DNA of 64,000 nucleotides from Akkermansiaceae bacterium UBA2381 (GTDB taxonomy: Bacteria; Verrucomicrobiota; Verrucomicrobiia; Verrucomicrobiales; DEV007), in assembly GCA_002344215.1 (NCBI GenBank), contig DDSV01000049.1, positions 184,519 to 248,518 on the forward strand, given 5' to 3'. A model generated the notes under the pieces. That model made no database searches and was not told where the DNA came from. It saw only the letters and a program-made list of their open reading frames with translations. Each line of letters opens with the position of its first letter. Positions within the stretch are counted from its first letter, which is position 1. Of the stretch, positions 8,208 to 17,600 are shown one piece after another. The translations under genes were made by a program, and so were the position numbers.

Positions 8208-9842
8208 GTGACCACTGTCGCCAGAACCGTTTCCCCCGAGATTGCCCGTCAGATTGACCGGCGTCGCACCTTTGCCATCATTTCCCACCCGGATGCCGGA
8301 AAAACGACTCTGACGGAGAAGCTGCTTCTCTACGGCGGAGCCATCCACCTCGCCGGAAGCGTCACCGCGCGCCGGAATCAGAACTCCACCGCGAGCGACT
8401 GGATGGCCATGGAGAAGGAGCGCGGCATTTCGATCTCTTCGACCGTACTTCAGTTCGATTACGAGGGATATTGCGTCAATCTTCTAGATACTCCAGGTCA
8501 CCACGACTTCTCGGAAGACACCTACCGGGTGCTTTCCGCGGTGGACTCCGCCGTCATGGTGATCGACGCCGGCAAAGGGATCGAGGCTCAGACCCTGAAG
8601 CTGTTTGAAGTCTGCCGGAAACGCGGCGTTCCGATCTTTGTTTTTATCAATAAACTCGACCGCCCCGCCCGTCCGCCGCTCGAATTGATCGACGAACTGG
8701 AGCGGGTTCTCGGTTTACCACCGGTGCCCATCAACTGGCCGCTCGGTGACGGGCCCCGCTTTCGCGGAGTTTTCAACCGCGAAACCAATGAGGTGAACCT
8801 CTTCGAACGCACCCCGCACGGCTCCTTCAAAGCGCCGCTCTCGGTTGGCGGGATCGACGACGACCTTGTCAAAGCATCGCTTGATGCGGAGATTCACGAG
8901 CGGGCCAAACAGGAACTCGAACTCCTCGACGGGGTCACGGAGGAACTCGACATCGCCAAGACTCTCGCCGGCGGACAAATGCCGATTTTTTTCGGCAGCG
9001 CGATGAACAATTTCGGGGTGCAACTGATGCTGGAACGCTTCCTCCAGCTTGCCCCCGGACCCGCCCCGCGCAACTCGGTCGACGGGCCCGTCGATCCGCA
9101 TCGTGACGCCTTCTCGGGATTCGTTTTTAAGATTCAGGCGAACATGAATCCGCGCCACCGGGACCGGGCCGTCTTTATCCGCATTGTCTCGGGGGTGTTT
9201 GAACGGGACATGCAGGTCATCGATATCAAATCCGGAAGAAAAGTCCGGCTCGGCAACGCCCAGAAGCTGTTCGGTCAGGATCGGGAAACGCTCGACGAAG
9301 CCTACGCCGGAGACATCCTCGCCCTCGTCGGAAACTACGAGTTCCTCATCGGCGACACCCTCACCAGCGAACAAGGGATCGTTTACAACGAGATGCCCCG
9401 ATTCCGGCCGGAGTGCTTCTCGTATCTCTTCAACAGTGACACCGCGAACATCAAACGCTACCGGGCGGGGATGGAGCAGCTCCTCAAGGAGGGTGTCGCC
9501 CAGGCCTACGATGTCCATGGCAGCGCCCAGCGCGTCCCGCTCCTCGGCGCGGTCGGTCCCCTCCAGTTCGAGGTGATGAAGGCTCGCCTCGAAGGCGAAT
9601 ACAATGTCAGTTGCCGGCTCGAAGGTTCACCCTGGAGTGTCGCCCAGTGGGTCCGGGAAAAGGATCCTTCACCCGAAACCAACAAGCGCGACGCGCCGAA
9701 AGTACAACTGCCGTCCGGGAGTTCTCTCGCCCTCGACCAGGATGAAAACTGGCTGGTTCTCCTCCCCGCCGCCTACCTCATCAGCATTCTCCACGATCGG
9801 AACAAAGACTTCGAGTTCAGCAGCAGTCCGTTTGAGAAGTAA
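8208..9842 (+). CDS. prfC: Peptide chain release factor 3 (RF3)
   Basis: Translational GTPase that recycles RF1/RF2 from the ribosome after peptide release. The G-domain motifs are intact: 'HPDAGKTTLTEKLL' (G1), 'RGISISSTVLQFDY' (G2), 'LLDTPGHHDFSEDTYR' (G3) and 'NKLDR' (G4). The C-terminal third matches domains II/III of RF3 ('VGPLQFEVMKARLEGEY'). With GTG 8208 the product is 544 residues, close to the usual ~530. An in-frame TTG at 8151 would add 19 residues with no recognisable role. RF3 normally begins shortly before 'RRRTFAIISHPDAGKTT', so the GTG start is preferred. mtfA follows 3 bp downstream and is probably co-transcribed. RF1 (prfA) is elsewhere in the window at 25342. Confidence 0.96.
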   Translation: MTTVARTVSPEIARQIDRRRTFAIISHPDAGKTTLTEKLLLYGGAIHLAGSVTARRNQNSTASDWMAMEKERGISISSTVLQFDYEGYCVNLLDTPGHHDFSEDTYRVLSAVDSAVMVIDAGKGIEAQTLKLFEVCRKRGVPIFVFINKLDRPARPPLELIDELERVLGLPPVPINWPLGDGPRFRGVFNRETNEVNLFERTPHGSFKAPLSVGGIDDDLVKASLDAEIHERAKQELELLDGVTEELDIAKTLAGGQMPIFFGSAMNNFGVQLMLERFLQLAPGPAPRNSVDGPVDPHRDAFSGFVFKIQANMNPRHRDRAVFIRIVSGVFERDMQVIDIKSGRKVRLGNAQKLFGQDRETLDEAYAGDILALVGNYEFLIGDTLTSEQGIVYNEMPRFRPECFSYLFNSDTANIKRYRAGMEQLLKEGVAQAYDVHGSAQRVPLLGAVGPLQFEVMKARLEGEYNVSCRLEGSPWSVAQWVREKDPSPETNKRDAPKVQLPSGSSLALDQDENWLVLLPAAYLISILHDRNKDFEFSSSPFEK

Positions 9843-9845
9843 TTC

Positions 9846-10697
9846 ATGACCGCGTTGCTCGCTCCCGAATGGGGAGGAATCGGTTTACTGACACTCCTGC
9901 TCGGCTTCGGAGCACTTTTGTTTTTTCGGAAGTTAAAACAGCGGCGATTGCATCGGCAGCGACTCAACACCCCCTTCTCCCCGGAGGAGAGGGCTATTCT
10001 GGATCGTGATTTCCCCCGCCATCGGCACCTTCCGGAAGAGTTTGAAATCCGTTTTGAAGGATTCACCCGGGTGTTGATGGAGGAAAAGAATTTCGAAGCC
10101 TGCGGCGGACTTTCCGAAGTCACCGCGGAAATGAAACTGCTCATCTCGGCCCAGGCGGCGATGCTTCTTCTCGGTATCCCCCGTCACGACTTCTACCCGC
10201 AGTTGAAGTCCATTCTCGTCTATCCCGGAGCGTTCCGTGATCGCGGGCGGAGGCGATTTGATCTTCGCGAGGCCGACGATCGCGGCATTCTCCTTGGGGA
10301 GTCATGGGAGTCCGGATCCGTCGTACTCTCGTGGGACAGCGTCGTTGCCGGGGGACGAAACGAAGACGACGGCGTCAATGTGGTTATTCACGAGTTCGCT
10401 CACCAGCTCGATCAAATGAATGGAGTTGCCGAGGGGGTTCCGATTCTCCCCAATCGTGAAGCCTATGCCCGCTGGGCCGATGTCTTCGGAAGGCATTTTG
10501 ACGAGCTCGTTGAGGAATCTGAAGGAAGAGCTGAGCAGGACCCCTTTCTTGATCCCTACGGAGCGACCGATCCCTCCGAGTTTTTCGCGGTCGTTTCTGA
10601 AACCTTCTTCGAGGAGTCCGCCGACTTAAAACTGGAACATCCCGAACTCTACCGGGAACTCAGCCTTTTCTACGGACTTGATCCCGCTTCCTGGTAG
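9846..10697 (+). CDS. mtfA: MtfA-like zinc-dependent peptidase (M90)
   Basis: The 283-residue protein has an N-terminal membrane segment (about residues 9-28) and the M90/MtfA metallopeptidase core. The zinc motif HEFAHQLD begins at residue 182 (HExxH), and a downstream 'FFAVVSETFFE' contributes the third ligand Glu. In enterobacteria MtfA binds and inactivates the Mlc repressor and is a soluble aminopeptidase. In other phyla the physiological target is not known. The membrane anchor is an addition relative to the E. coli protein. It lies immediately after prfC (3-bp spacer) and its 3' end overlaps the long-frame reading of the next gene, suggesting one operon. Confidence 0.9.
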   Translation: MTALLAPEWGGIGLLTLLLGFGALLFFRKLKQRRLHRQRLNTPFSPEERAILDRDFPRHRHLPEEFEIRFEGFTRVLMEEKNFEACGGLSEVTAEMKLLISAQAAMLLLGIPRHDFYPQLKSILVYPGAFRDRGRRRFDLREADDRGILLGESWESGSVVLSWDSVVAGGRNEDDGVNVVIHEFAHQLDQMNGVAEGVPILPNREAYARWADVFGRHFDELVEESEGRAEQDPFLDPYGATDPSEFFAVVSETFFEESADLKLEHPELYRELSLFYGLDPASW

Positions 10698-10722
10698 GAG
10701 CATTTTCAAGCCTGTCTCCGCC

Positions 10723-11550
10723 ATGAAGAAAGAGTCGTCCAGGGTTGTCCTCGTCACAGGAGCTTCAAGCGGCATTGGAGAAGCTGCCGTGCTCGCGCTC
10801 CTTGCCAGGGGTTACCGCGTCCATGCGGCGGCGCGGCGGGTCGAACGAATGGCACCCCTTCGCGAGGCAGGGGCGCAGATCCATTTTCTTGACCTCACCG
10901 ACGAGTCGTCGATCCACGTGCTTTTCGAAAACATCCTCCAAACCGAAGGTCGTCTCGACGCGCTCGTCAACAATGCCGCCACCGCTGCCTATGGTTCCGT
11001 CGAGGAGGTTTCGTTGGCCGACGCCCGGCGCCAGTTCGAAGTCAATCTGTTCGGACTGGCCCGCCTGACGCAACTGGTGGTTCCGGTCATGAGAGCCCAG
11101 TGCTCCGGAACGATTGTTAATATTTCCTCTGTCGGAGGCAGGATCCACACACCCCTTGGAGCCTGGTATCATGCGTCCAAGCACGCCCTCGAAGGCTGGT
11201 CGGACAGCCTCCGGATCGAGACATCCCCCATCGGTATTCGGGTGGTCGTGATCCAACCGGGTGCAATCGATACGGAGTTCGGGCCGAATGCGATCGGTCC
11301 TCTGTTGGAGCGCTCGGGCAGCGGTCCCTACCGGGCTCTTGCCCATCGCATGGCTGAAGCAACACGACGAACCTTTGACAGCGGCAAGGCCTCACCTCCG
11401 GCGCTGATCGCCGATCTGATTGTGAAAGCCATCGAGTCTCCCCGTCCGAAAACCCGCTACGTGGCAGGGCATCTCGCACGAACCATCATGGCAACAAGGA
11501 AGCTCCTGAGCGACCGGCTGTTCGATGCCTTGATCCAAAAGTTCCTCTGA
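10723..11550 (+). CDS. Short-chain dehydrogenase/reductase (SDR)
   Basis: 275 residues from ATG 10723. This is a classical SDR Rossmann protein with nucleotide-binding TGASSGIG at 12-19, 'NNAA' at 83-86, catalytic Ser in 'NISS' at 133-136, and the Y149xxxK153 pair in 'WYHASK'. The basic residues after beta-2 ('AARRVERM') suggest NADP(H) preference. Closest in style to the oxidoreductases annotated as 'SDR family NAD(P)-dependent, YdfG/retinol-dehydrogenase-like'. The substrate cannot be predicted. It begins 25 bp after mtfA, so it is probably the last gene of the prfC-mtfA transcript. Confidence 0.92.
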   Translation: MKKESSRVVLVTGASSGIGEAAVLALLARGYRVHAAARRVERMAPLREAGAQIHFLDLTDESSIHVLFENILQTEGRLDALVNNAATAAYGSVEEVSLADARRQFEVNLFGLARLTQLVVPVMRAQCSGTIVNISSVGGRIHTPLGAWYHASKHALEGWSDSLRIETSPIGIRVVVIQPGAIDTEFGPNAIGPLLERSGSGPYRALAHRMAEATRRTFDSGKASPPALIADLIVKAIESPRPKTRYVAGHLARTIMATRKLLSDRLFDALIQKFL

Positions 11551-11557
11551 ACGGGAT

Positions 11558-12145
11558 TCAGGGCTGCAATGCCGCCCGGCTTTCATCGGAAAGGTTGGCA
11601 ACGGGGTAGCGGTATACGGTGCCGTTCGCCATCCGGAGGATCGCGACGTCCCCCTCGACCCGAATGAGGGTGGCTGTGATGGACTTGCCTTCCTTATTGG
11701 TCCATTCATACGGACCTTGAGCCGGGGTTAAAGTCATCGCCGGTGCCGGTTTTTTCTCCTCCTCCATCTCTCCCCGGGCTCCCCGCTTGCCTTTGACCGG
11801 CGCTCCTTCCGTGATCCACTGCTGCACCAGGGCGACCTCTTCCTCTGTGAGCCGTTCCCCTTTTCCTTTAGGAGGCATCGCCTCATCGTCTCCCTCGGGG
11901 CGATAGAGAGTAATGAAGAGATAGCTCGCATCCCAGTCACCGGGGACAACGAGGCTGTTCTCCTCAAAACGGGCGTGAAAATGAGTCGGGTCATCGAGAA
12001 TCAATCCGCCCTTGGACTCTCCGGAAGCACGACTGTGGCAGTCTCCGCACTTCTTCGCGAAGATGGGCATGATGTCATCTTCGTAGTCAAGCGCGGAGCA
12101 ACAGGTGCCCAACACCGTAATGAATAGGATCAGAGCGGATTTCAC
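11558..12145 (-). CDS. Small secreted cytochrome c (planctomycete type) with SHD1-like tail
   Basis: The 195-residue product has a signal peptide (about residues 1-18), then a mono-heme PSCyt1-type domain with 'CGDCH' near residue 34 and 'AMPPKGKGERLTEEEV', where the Met of 'MPP' is the likely axial ligand. A charged linker follows ('KGKRGARGEMEEEKK'). The C-terminal ~50 residues ('YEWTNKEGKSITATLIRVEGD...') form an SHD1-like beta domain. In planctomycetes the PSCyt1 domain heads large DUF1549/DUF1553 proteins. Here it stands alone, joined to a putative binding domain. It converges on the SDR gene with 7 bp between stops. Probably a periplasmic electron carrier or matrix-bound cytochrome. Confidence 0.85.
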   Translation of the reverse strand: MKSALILFITVLGTCCSALDYEDDIMPIFAKKCGDCHSRASGESKGGLILDDPTHFHARFEENSLVVPGDWDASYLFITLYRPEGDDEAMPPKGKGERLTEEEVALVQQWITEGAPVKGKRGARGEMEEEKKPAPAMTLTPAQGPYEWTNKEGKSITATLIRVEGDVAILRMANGTVYRYPVANLSDESRAALQP

Positions 12146-12281
12146 TCCGCTCTTTTATCCCAACACTACGCCCCTGTCACGCCGGGAATTGAGAGTTGGC
12201 CTCAGGATTTCCCGGGAGTCGATTCGTCCTTCGTGAATTACCGCGCTTGCAGGCACCGGATCCTGCGGAACCGTAGGGGAA

Positions 12282-13526
12282 ATGAATATTGGATTCGTAT
12301 CGACCCGCTTTTCCGGAACAGACGGAGTTTCTCTGGAGTCGCGGAAGTGGGCCGAAGTGCTGGAGCGGAATGGACACCGGACATTCTGGTTCTGCGGATT
12401 GAGCGATCACCCTGCCGAATGCTCCTTCGTCATTCCTGAAGCGCATTTTGATCATCCTGACATTGCCGCCATCAGTCGGGCGATCTGGAACTGCGACAGC
12501 TTTCCCGCAGGGATCTCTGACGAAATATCGCGCCACCAGGGCCTCCTCCACGGAGCACTGGATAAATTCTGCGACCACTTTGCCATCGACCTTCTCATTC
12601 CCCAGAATGCGATCACCATTCCGATGAATCTTCCCCTGGGACTCGCCGTCACCGACTTCATCGAAGCCAGCGGAATTCCGACGATCGCTCATCATCACGA
12701 CTTCTATTGGGAGCGTGAACGTTTCGCGGGCAAGGCGGTGCAGCCCTATCTCGACCGGGCCTTCCCGCCGCAGGTCCCCGGCATCGTCCATGCCGTGATC
12801 AATTCGGCTGCTGCACGTGAGTTGAAAAATCGTTTCAAAATCAATGCGACGCTCGTCCCGAACGTCATGGATTTCGAGAAGGCCGCCCCGAATCTCCGCC
12901 GCAGCCGTGCTGAGATGCGAACTCTTCTTGGATTGGAGGAAGGTGATCGTCTCATTCTGCAACCGACGCGGGTCATCCCCCGCAAAGGGATCGAGCACGC
13001 CATTGATCTCGTTTATCGTCTCGGGGAGAACAGAAACAAGCTCCTCATCTCCCACGAAGCAGGCGACGAGGGTCTGGACTACCGGAATCAGCTCGAGACC
13101 CTGGCACAGGAAAAGGGTGTCGATCTTCGTTTTGTCTCCGATCGGATCTCCGGAACCCCGGCAGCTGGAACCATTGATCGATTTTCCCTCGATGACCTCT
13201 ATCCCCTCGCTGACTTCGTCACCTTCCCGAGTCTCTACGAGGGGTTCGGCAACGCGCTCCTTGAAGCGATCTATTTCAGGAAACCTGTGCTCGTGAATCG
13301 TTATTCTGTTTTCAAAGAAGACATCGAAGGATTCGGTCTCGATCTCGTGATGATGGACGGAGTCGTCACTGACGAAGTGGTCGAGCAGGTGAGGAAGTTG
13401 CTTGATGAACCGGAATCATTCCACGCTGCGGCCGCGAAGAATGTGGAGATCGCAAAAGCGCAATTCGGATATCGGACCCTGGAGAGACGGCTTGGGGAGA
13501 TGGTGGAAACCGCCTTGAGGGAATGA
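12282..13526 (+). CDS. Glycosyltransferase family 4 (GT-B)
   Basis: The 414-residue cytosolic GT-B enzyme starts 'MNIGFVSTRFSGTDGVSLE', a typical glycine-rich acceptor-side loop. The C-terminal donor domain shows 'QPTRVIPRKGIEHAIDL' and the E-x7-E retaining motif in 'YEGFGNALLEA'. 'HHHDFYWERERF' in the middle is a recurring feature of a GT4 subgroup that includes mannosylglucosylglycerate-type synthases, but I cannot assign donor or acceptor with confidence. A purine-rich 'TAGGGGAA' precedes the ATG. It stands alone on the plus strand between two leftward genes. Confidence 0.88.
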   Translation: MNIGFVSTRFSGTDGVSLESRKWAEVLERNGHRTFWFCGLSDHPAECSFVIPEAHFDHPDIAAISRAIWNCDSFPAGISDEISRHQGLLHGALDKFCDHFAIDLLIPQNAITIPMNLPLGLAVTDFIEASGIPTIAHHHDFYWERERFAGKAVQPYLDRAFPPQVPGIVHAVINSAAARELKNRFKINATLVPNVMDFEKAAPNLRRSRAEMRTLLGLEEGDRLILQPTRVIPRKGIEHAIDLVYRLGENRNKLLISHEAGDEGLDYRNQLETLAQEKGVDLRFVSDRISGTPAAGTIDRFSLDDLYPLADFVTFPSLYEGFGNALLEAIYFRKPVLVNRYSVFKEDIEGFGLDLVMMDGVVTDEVVEQVRKLLDEPESFHAAAAKNVEIAKAQFGYRTLERRLGEMVETALRE

Positions 13527-13544
13527 GGGAAGACCAGCCCCGTT

Positions 13545-14276
13545 CTACTTAGCCGGCACTTTTTCCGCTTCCTTCTCGTTTACAAATTCTCCGTAATAGA
13601 CCTTCGCCGAGGAAAAAGAGACCGGCTCACCGGAGAACGGGGTCGCGACGAGGACGGAGCGTCCAGCGAGAGGGACGAGCAACTCATCGGCGAAGATCTT
13701 GTATTGAAACATCGTCTCCGCAGGCCGGGCCGAATCCTCCTTCCAGATCCGCCCTGAGACGATCCAGTGGCTGCGCTCTCCGGTGACAGAAAGCTCTAGG
13801 CTATAGAGATCTTCACTGTTGAGTTCGAAGGGCTTCTTCAAGAGCACGGCTCCGCGACGGACGAGCTCAATCTCCTGCCTCGCGGGAACGGCGCGGAGCT
13901 GAAATCCATTCTTCCCGTAAAGCCCAACGCCGAAGCGGGACTTGAGGCGGCCCTCTCCCGGCGATCTTCCCGTCGCGATGATGGTCGCGGCTTTCTCGCG
14001 GATCTCCGGGCCAAACTCAAGCCAGCTGTCGAGGAGAGGCTCGGTCGCAACGTTCAACTTTTTGGCACCTGCATCGACGGTCCATTTCCCGGCGACAGGA
14101 GTTGTTTCCCCGGGATAGTCGCCATCCTTGCTGTTGGCGATGTCAAGAATCGCCGCCGGTATGTTCACCGGCGGTTTTGGAACTTCCGGTTCCTTTGGCT
14201 TCTCCGCGGCTTGAGTGAGGTACGTGATCAGGACGACCACGGAGACGACGAAAACCCCTGAAGAGATTCTCTTCAT
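13545..14276 (-). CDS. Secreted protein of unknown function coupled to the FtsX permease
   Basis: 243 residues from ATG 14276, which overlaps the stop of the upstream permease as ATGA, so translation is probably coupled. A signal peptide or anchor at about residues 6-22 is followed by a Pro/Lys-rich linker ('EKPKEPEVPKPP') and a beta-rich domain of ~190 residues ('GLYGKNGFQLRAVPARQEIEL', 'WIVSGRIWKED', 'VSFSSAKVYYG'). The domain looks like a concanavalin/lectin-type jelly roll. I do not recognise a named family. Its tight linkage suggests a periplasmic partner or cargo of the ABC permease. Confidence 0.75.
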   Translation of the reverse strand: MKRISSGVFVVSVVVLITYLTQAAEKPKEPEVPKPPVNIPAAILDIANSKDGDYPGETTPVAGKWTVDAGAKKLNVATEPLLDSWLEFGPEIREKAATIIATGRSPGEGRLKSRFGVGLYGKNGFQLRAVPARQEIELVRRGAVLLKKPFELNSEDLYSLELSVTGERSHWIVSGRIWKEDSARPAETMFQYKIFADELLVPLAGRSVLVATPFSGEPVSFSSAKVYYGEFVNEKEAEKVPAK

Positions 14277-17200
14277 TCCCTCCGGATTGCGTCCATCAGA
14301 TTCCCGCGAAGCACGACCCTCGCCGCGCCCCAGCAAAAAAGGAGCCCCCCGAACAGGACCGCCCCGTTGATTCCCGCAAGCAGTCCCCAGGGCAATGATG
14401 AGGAACCCTTGGTCAACTCGGGCAGGACCGCGAGAAGGGCTGCCCCGAGACCGATCAGGACTCCTGACAGATGCAGAAACCAATGCTCCGAGAGGACCAT
14501 TCCCGCGAGCTTCTGACGGGTGAATCCCATCGCCTGCATCACGCCGAGTTGCCCGCGCCGCTCCATCACATTGCGTCCTACAATGATGGCAAGCCCGAGC
14601 GTTCCGAGAAGTATACCCAGACCTCCGAGGGTGGAGAAAATGCTGAGATAGGTGTTCTGCACCGCATTAAACTCATTCAACCGCGCCGAGGCCGGTCGCA
14701 TCTCCAGACCGAGATCGCCAAACATGCGCGTGAGATGAGCGGCGACCGGCTCAAGCGTTTCATCACCCTTTCCATCCATGAGAAAGAACCGATAACCGCC
14801 CGCGTCGGGAAAGAAGCGAATGAAGTTGGCCTCATCAATGAGGAGACTGCCCTGCAGAATTGAGGTTTCAAGAAACCCGCAGATCAGAACGGCAAAGGAC
14901 TGCCCGGAGACCGTCTCGTAAACGACGGTGTCACCAATCCCCTTCTGCAGGGCATAGATCGCGGTATTCTGATCAATGATTCCCGCGATCACCGGCGTCC
15001 CGTCAGCCAGGGCGGGATGCTCAGTCGTCAGAGAACGCCAGGGACTTTCTCCGGTTCTTACCTCGGTGAGAGAGCCTGTAAAGGTGAAGGGATTGATTGC
15101 CGCGATCTGTCCGGTATTCACCGCCATGAGCCGCGGGCGCTGGGCGCGATTGAGATTCAGGCAGCTTGCGTCGTCTCCATTGCTGACGCGAAAAGGAAGC
15201 AGGGTGAATTTTTCCTTGAACCCGTCGAGACCGAATTTTTTGCGTCCGGCCTCACCGTTGAGGTCATCGTAGACGGGCAGGGTGGATTCCCCGACGTAGG
15301 CAAACCCTCCCGTGCCGGCACCGCGTCGCTCGGCTCCGCGCGTGCCATCGAGGCGGAAGGAGTTGATCGCGGTGACCATAAAGACACCCGCCGCCATCAG
15401 GCCGATTACGGCGAGGCTGCGGCCGCGACGACGCACGGTGTGCTGACGCCCGAGAGCACCGAGAGATTTCAGAACGGTGGAAAGACGCAGAAAACGCCGG
15501 ATTAGAATGGAACAGAAAGCCACTCCGGCGACCGTGATAAGAAAGCCGGCCCCGAAGAATAGCCCCTGTTCCGCCATCGTTCCTTCAACTTTGGGAGCAA
15601 AAAGACAGCCGACCGCTCCGACCAGACCGAGCCCGAGTGCGATGACATCCCAACGCCGCCGACCGACTGCTCCGGTGGAAAGATCATCACCTCCCGAAAT
15701 GAGAGCCGAAGGGCGAATCGCCGTGACTTTCCGGCTTGAAAACCAGACGACAATGAGCGCGACGAGTATGGTGATGACGAAGGAAATCAGCAGGGTCCGG
15801 GGTCGGAGAGAATAGGTAAACTCCATTCCCGCCGCCGCGTCCTGCCAAACGCCGGACATGCCATAGAGGGCGAGGCGGGTATAGAGATATCCGCCGATCA
15901 GCCCCAGCGCTGCCCCTGCCAGGGAGAGGAGGAAGGCCTCGACGAGGAAGAACCGTCGCACCCGCGAGCGGGTGAATCCCATCGCAAGGAGGAGTCCGAT
16001 CTGCGGAGAACGCTGTTCGATGCCGAAGACAAAGACGAGGCTGGCGAGGACGAGCGCGGCCACGATGAGAAAAAAGCTCATGCTCGCAAACAGTGCCCCG
16101 AAATCGAAGGAGTTCGCCACGGCCGCTTTTGCCTCCGCCGGCAGGTCGCGAAAGGCCATGCCGAGATCGGTGAGTTTCAGGTGCGGGCGCAACTGATCAA
16201 CGAGCGGAGGCTCAGACTCCTTCAAACGAAAGCGCACCGCAGTCGCATCACCAAAGCGGTTCGCCCACATCGCACGGGCGGCGCCAAGGGACACGAAGGC
16301 TTTCGGGGTGGCCTTGTACTGATCCCAGAACTCATCGTCCTTATCCCGGATCCGATCACGATCAATGGGGATCCCGGGCTCCCAGTCGTCGAGACCGTCC
16401 ACATCAAAAATGCCGGGGAACTCGGGCGTCCAGCTTTGGTCCCAGCCAGCCTCACCGATGGGTTTGATACCGGCGACGGTAAAAGTTCGACTCTGCTCAA
16501 CGAGAGCTCGACCCGTTCCCACCACGTTGTAAACCAGACTGACCTTGTCGCCCGGCTTCGCCGAGAGATCATCGGCGAGCCACTGAGAGAGAATGATTTC
16601 TTCGTCGGAGAGCTCTGGCCCGACAATCCCGTTCAGCTCCGGCCCGACCCCGCTCACCATCGAATAGGGTGTATGATTTTTCCCCGAGCCGATATCCGTC
16701 GCCAGATAGGTCAGGACCGGGGAGTTAATTTCAGCGATTTTTTCAAGCGCCCTGACAATCACCCCGTCGAAGAAGACCCGGGAACTCACGATCCGGCTAA
16801 CTCCGTTTTCATCCGCCGGTGAGACCTTGAGTTGCAGGTCGTCGAGACTCCAGTTTTTTTCCGCCGCCACGGAGAAGGCGGCGGCATCGAGACCTGCTTC
16901 ACCAAGAATGAGGTTGGCCCGTCCGGATTGTTCGAGAATGGCCTCAAGCCGCTCGCGTCGCAGAAAAATCGTAGCCGGGGGAACCTGCTCCGCCTTGAGC
17001 GAGTAGAGCCCGAAGTCTTCACCCTTGAGGACATTCGTGATGGCAGCCGTGAAAGGTGTGGTCTGCTCGGATTCTCCGGAAAGCGGGGCGTCTTTAGAAA
17101 GCGCGCCCGGGATCTCAACCCGAACGATGAGCGTGTCATCTACACCTGCCCCGATGCGGCTCGCGAGTGGTTCATTCACGGCGATCCATCGTTCATCAGC

Positions 17201-17590
17201 AAACCCCTCGGGAACTTCACCCCGGTTCGAAAGTTTCCAGAAACGCTCGTCGACCCCGAGGATCTGCACTTGATTGACACGGCGTCCGCCCTCCCGGTTC
17301 GATGCCGTTCCCGTGATCTGGAGGACGGGCGCAACCACGGCCTCACCACCGAGACCGGTCGCGATACGATCCGCGAGCGAAACGGAGAAAAAACGCTCAC
17401 CGCCGAGCATGACCGGGCCAATTTTCGAAAGACGAGCTGCCGCATTCCGGCGCAAACTCTCTTTGACTGAATCCCCCACCACCAGTGCCCCGCTCAGGAT
17501 CGCCGAGGTCAGCGCAACTCCACCGAGCACTGAAAGATTGATCCAGCGGTAATGAAAAAGGGAGCTGAGGATGAGGCGAAACGCGGTCAT
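14273..17590 (-). CDS. Ten-TM FtsX-type ABC permease, YbbP-like
   Basis: 1105 residues from ATG 17590. One N-terminal membrane helix is followed by a large MacB-type periplasmic domain (~35-500), then FtsX core helices ('FFLIVAALVLASLVFVFG', 'FLLSLAGAALGLIGGYLY', 'FVITILVALIVVWF'), two to three middle helices, a second periplasmic domain, and a second FtsX core ('LGGLGILLGTLGLAIIV', 'LHLSGVLIGLGAALLAVL'). I count ten TMs, matching the duplicated FtsX layout of YbbP rather than the four-TM MacB or LolC/E. The partner ATPase ends 10 bp upstream. Type VII ABC systems use ATP for mechanotransmission across the membrane, not for classical transport. Usual YbbP length is ~800 residues, so the periplasmic domains are enlarged here. 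Confidence 0.88.
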   Translation of the reverse strand: MTAFRLILSSLFHYRWINLSVLGGVALTSAILSGALVVGDSVKESLRRNAAARLSKIGPVMLGGERFFSVSLADRIATGLGGEAVVAPVLQITGTASNREGGRRVNQVQILGVDERFWKLSNRGEVPEGFADERWIAVNEPLASRIGAGVDDTLIVRVEIPGALSKDAPLSGESEQTTPFTAAITNVLKGEDFGLYSLKAEQVPPATIFLRRERLEAILEQSGRANLILGEAGLDAAAFSVAAEKNWSLDDLQLKVSPADENGVSRIVSSRVFFDGVIVRALEKIAEINSPVLTYLATDIGSGKNHTPYSMVSGVGPELNGIVGPELSDEEIILSQWLADDLSAKPGDKVSLVYNVVGTGRALVEQSRTFTVAGIKPIGEAGWDQSWTPEFPGIFDVDGLDDWEPGIPIDRDRIRDKDDEFWDQYKATPKAFVSLGAARAMWANRFGDATAVRFRLKESEPPLVDQLRPHLKLTDLGMAFRDLPAEAKAAVANSFDFGALFASMSFFLIVAALVLASLVFVFGIEQRSPQIGLLLAMGFTRSRVRRFFLVEAFLLSLAGAALGLIGGYLYTRLALYGMSGVWQDAAAGMEFTYSLRPRTLLISFVITILVALIVVWFSSRKVTAIRPSALISGGDDLSTGAVGRRRWDVIALGLGLVGAVGCLFAPKVEGTMAEQGLFFGAGFLITVAGVAFCSILIRRFLRLSTVLKSLGALGRQHTVRRRGRSLAVIGLMAAGVFMVTAINSFRLDGTRGAERRGAGTGGFAYVGESTLPVYDDLNGEAGRKKFGLDGFKEKFTLLPFRVSNGDDASCLNLNRAQRPRLMAVNTGQIAAINPFTFTGSLTEVRTGESPWRSLTTEHPALADGTPVIAGIIDQNTAIYALQKGIGDTVVYETVSGQSFAVLICGFLETSILQGSLLIDEANFIRFFPDAGGYRFFLMDGKGDETLEPVAAHLTRMFGDLGLEMRPASARLNEFNAVQNTYLSIFSTLGGLGILLGTLGLAIIVGRNVMERRGQLGVMQAMGFTRQKLAGMVLSEHWFLHLSGVLIGLGAALLAVLPELTKGSSSLPWGLLAGINGAVLFGGLLFCWGAARVVLRGNLMDAIRRE

Positions 17591-17600
17591 GCTGAAATGA

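Noticed and set aside
12177..13055. 292-codon minus-strand ORF
   Set aside because: Antisense to the GT4 glycosyltransferase, which has family motifs and a ribosome-binding site.
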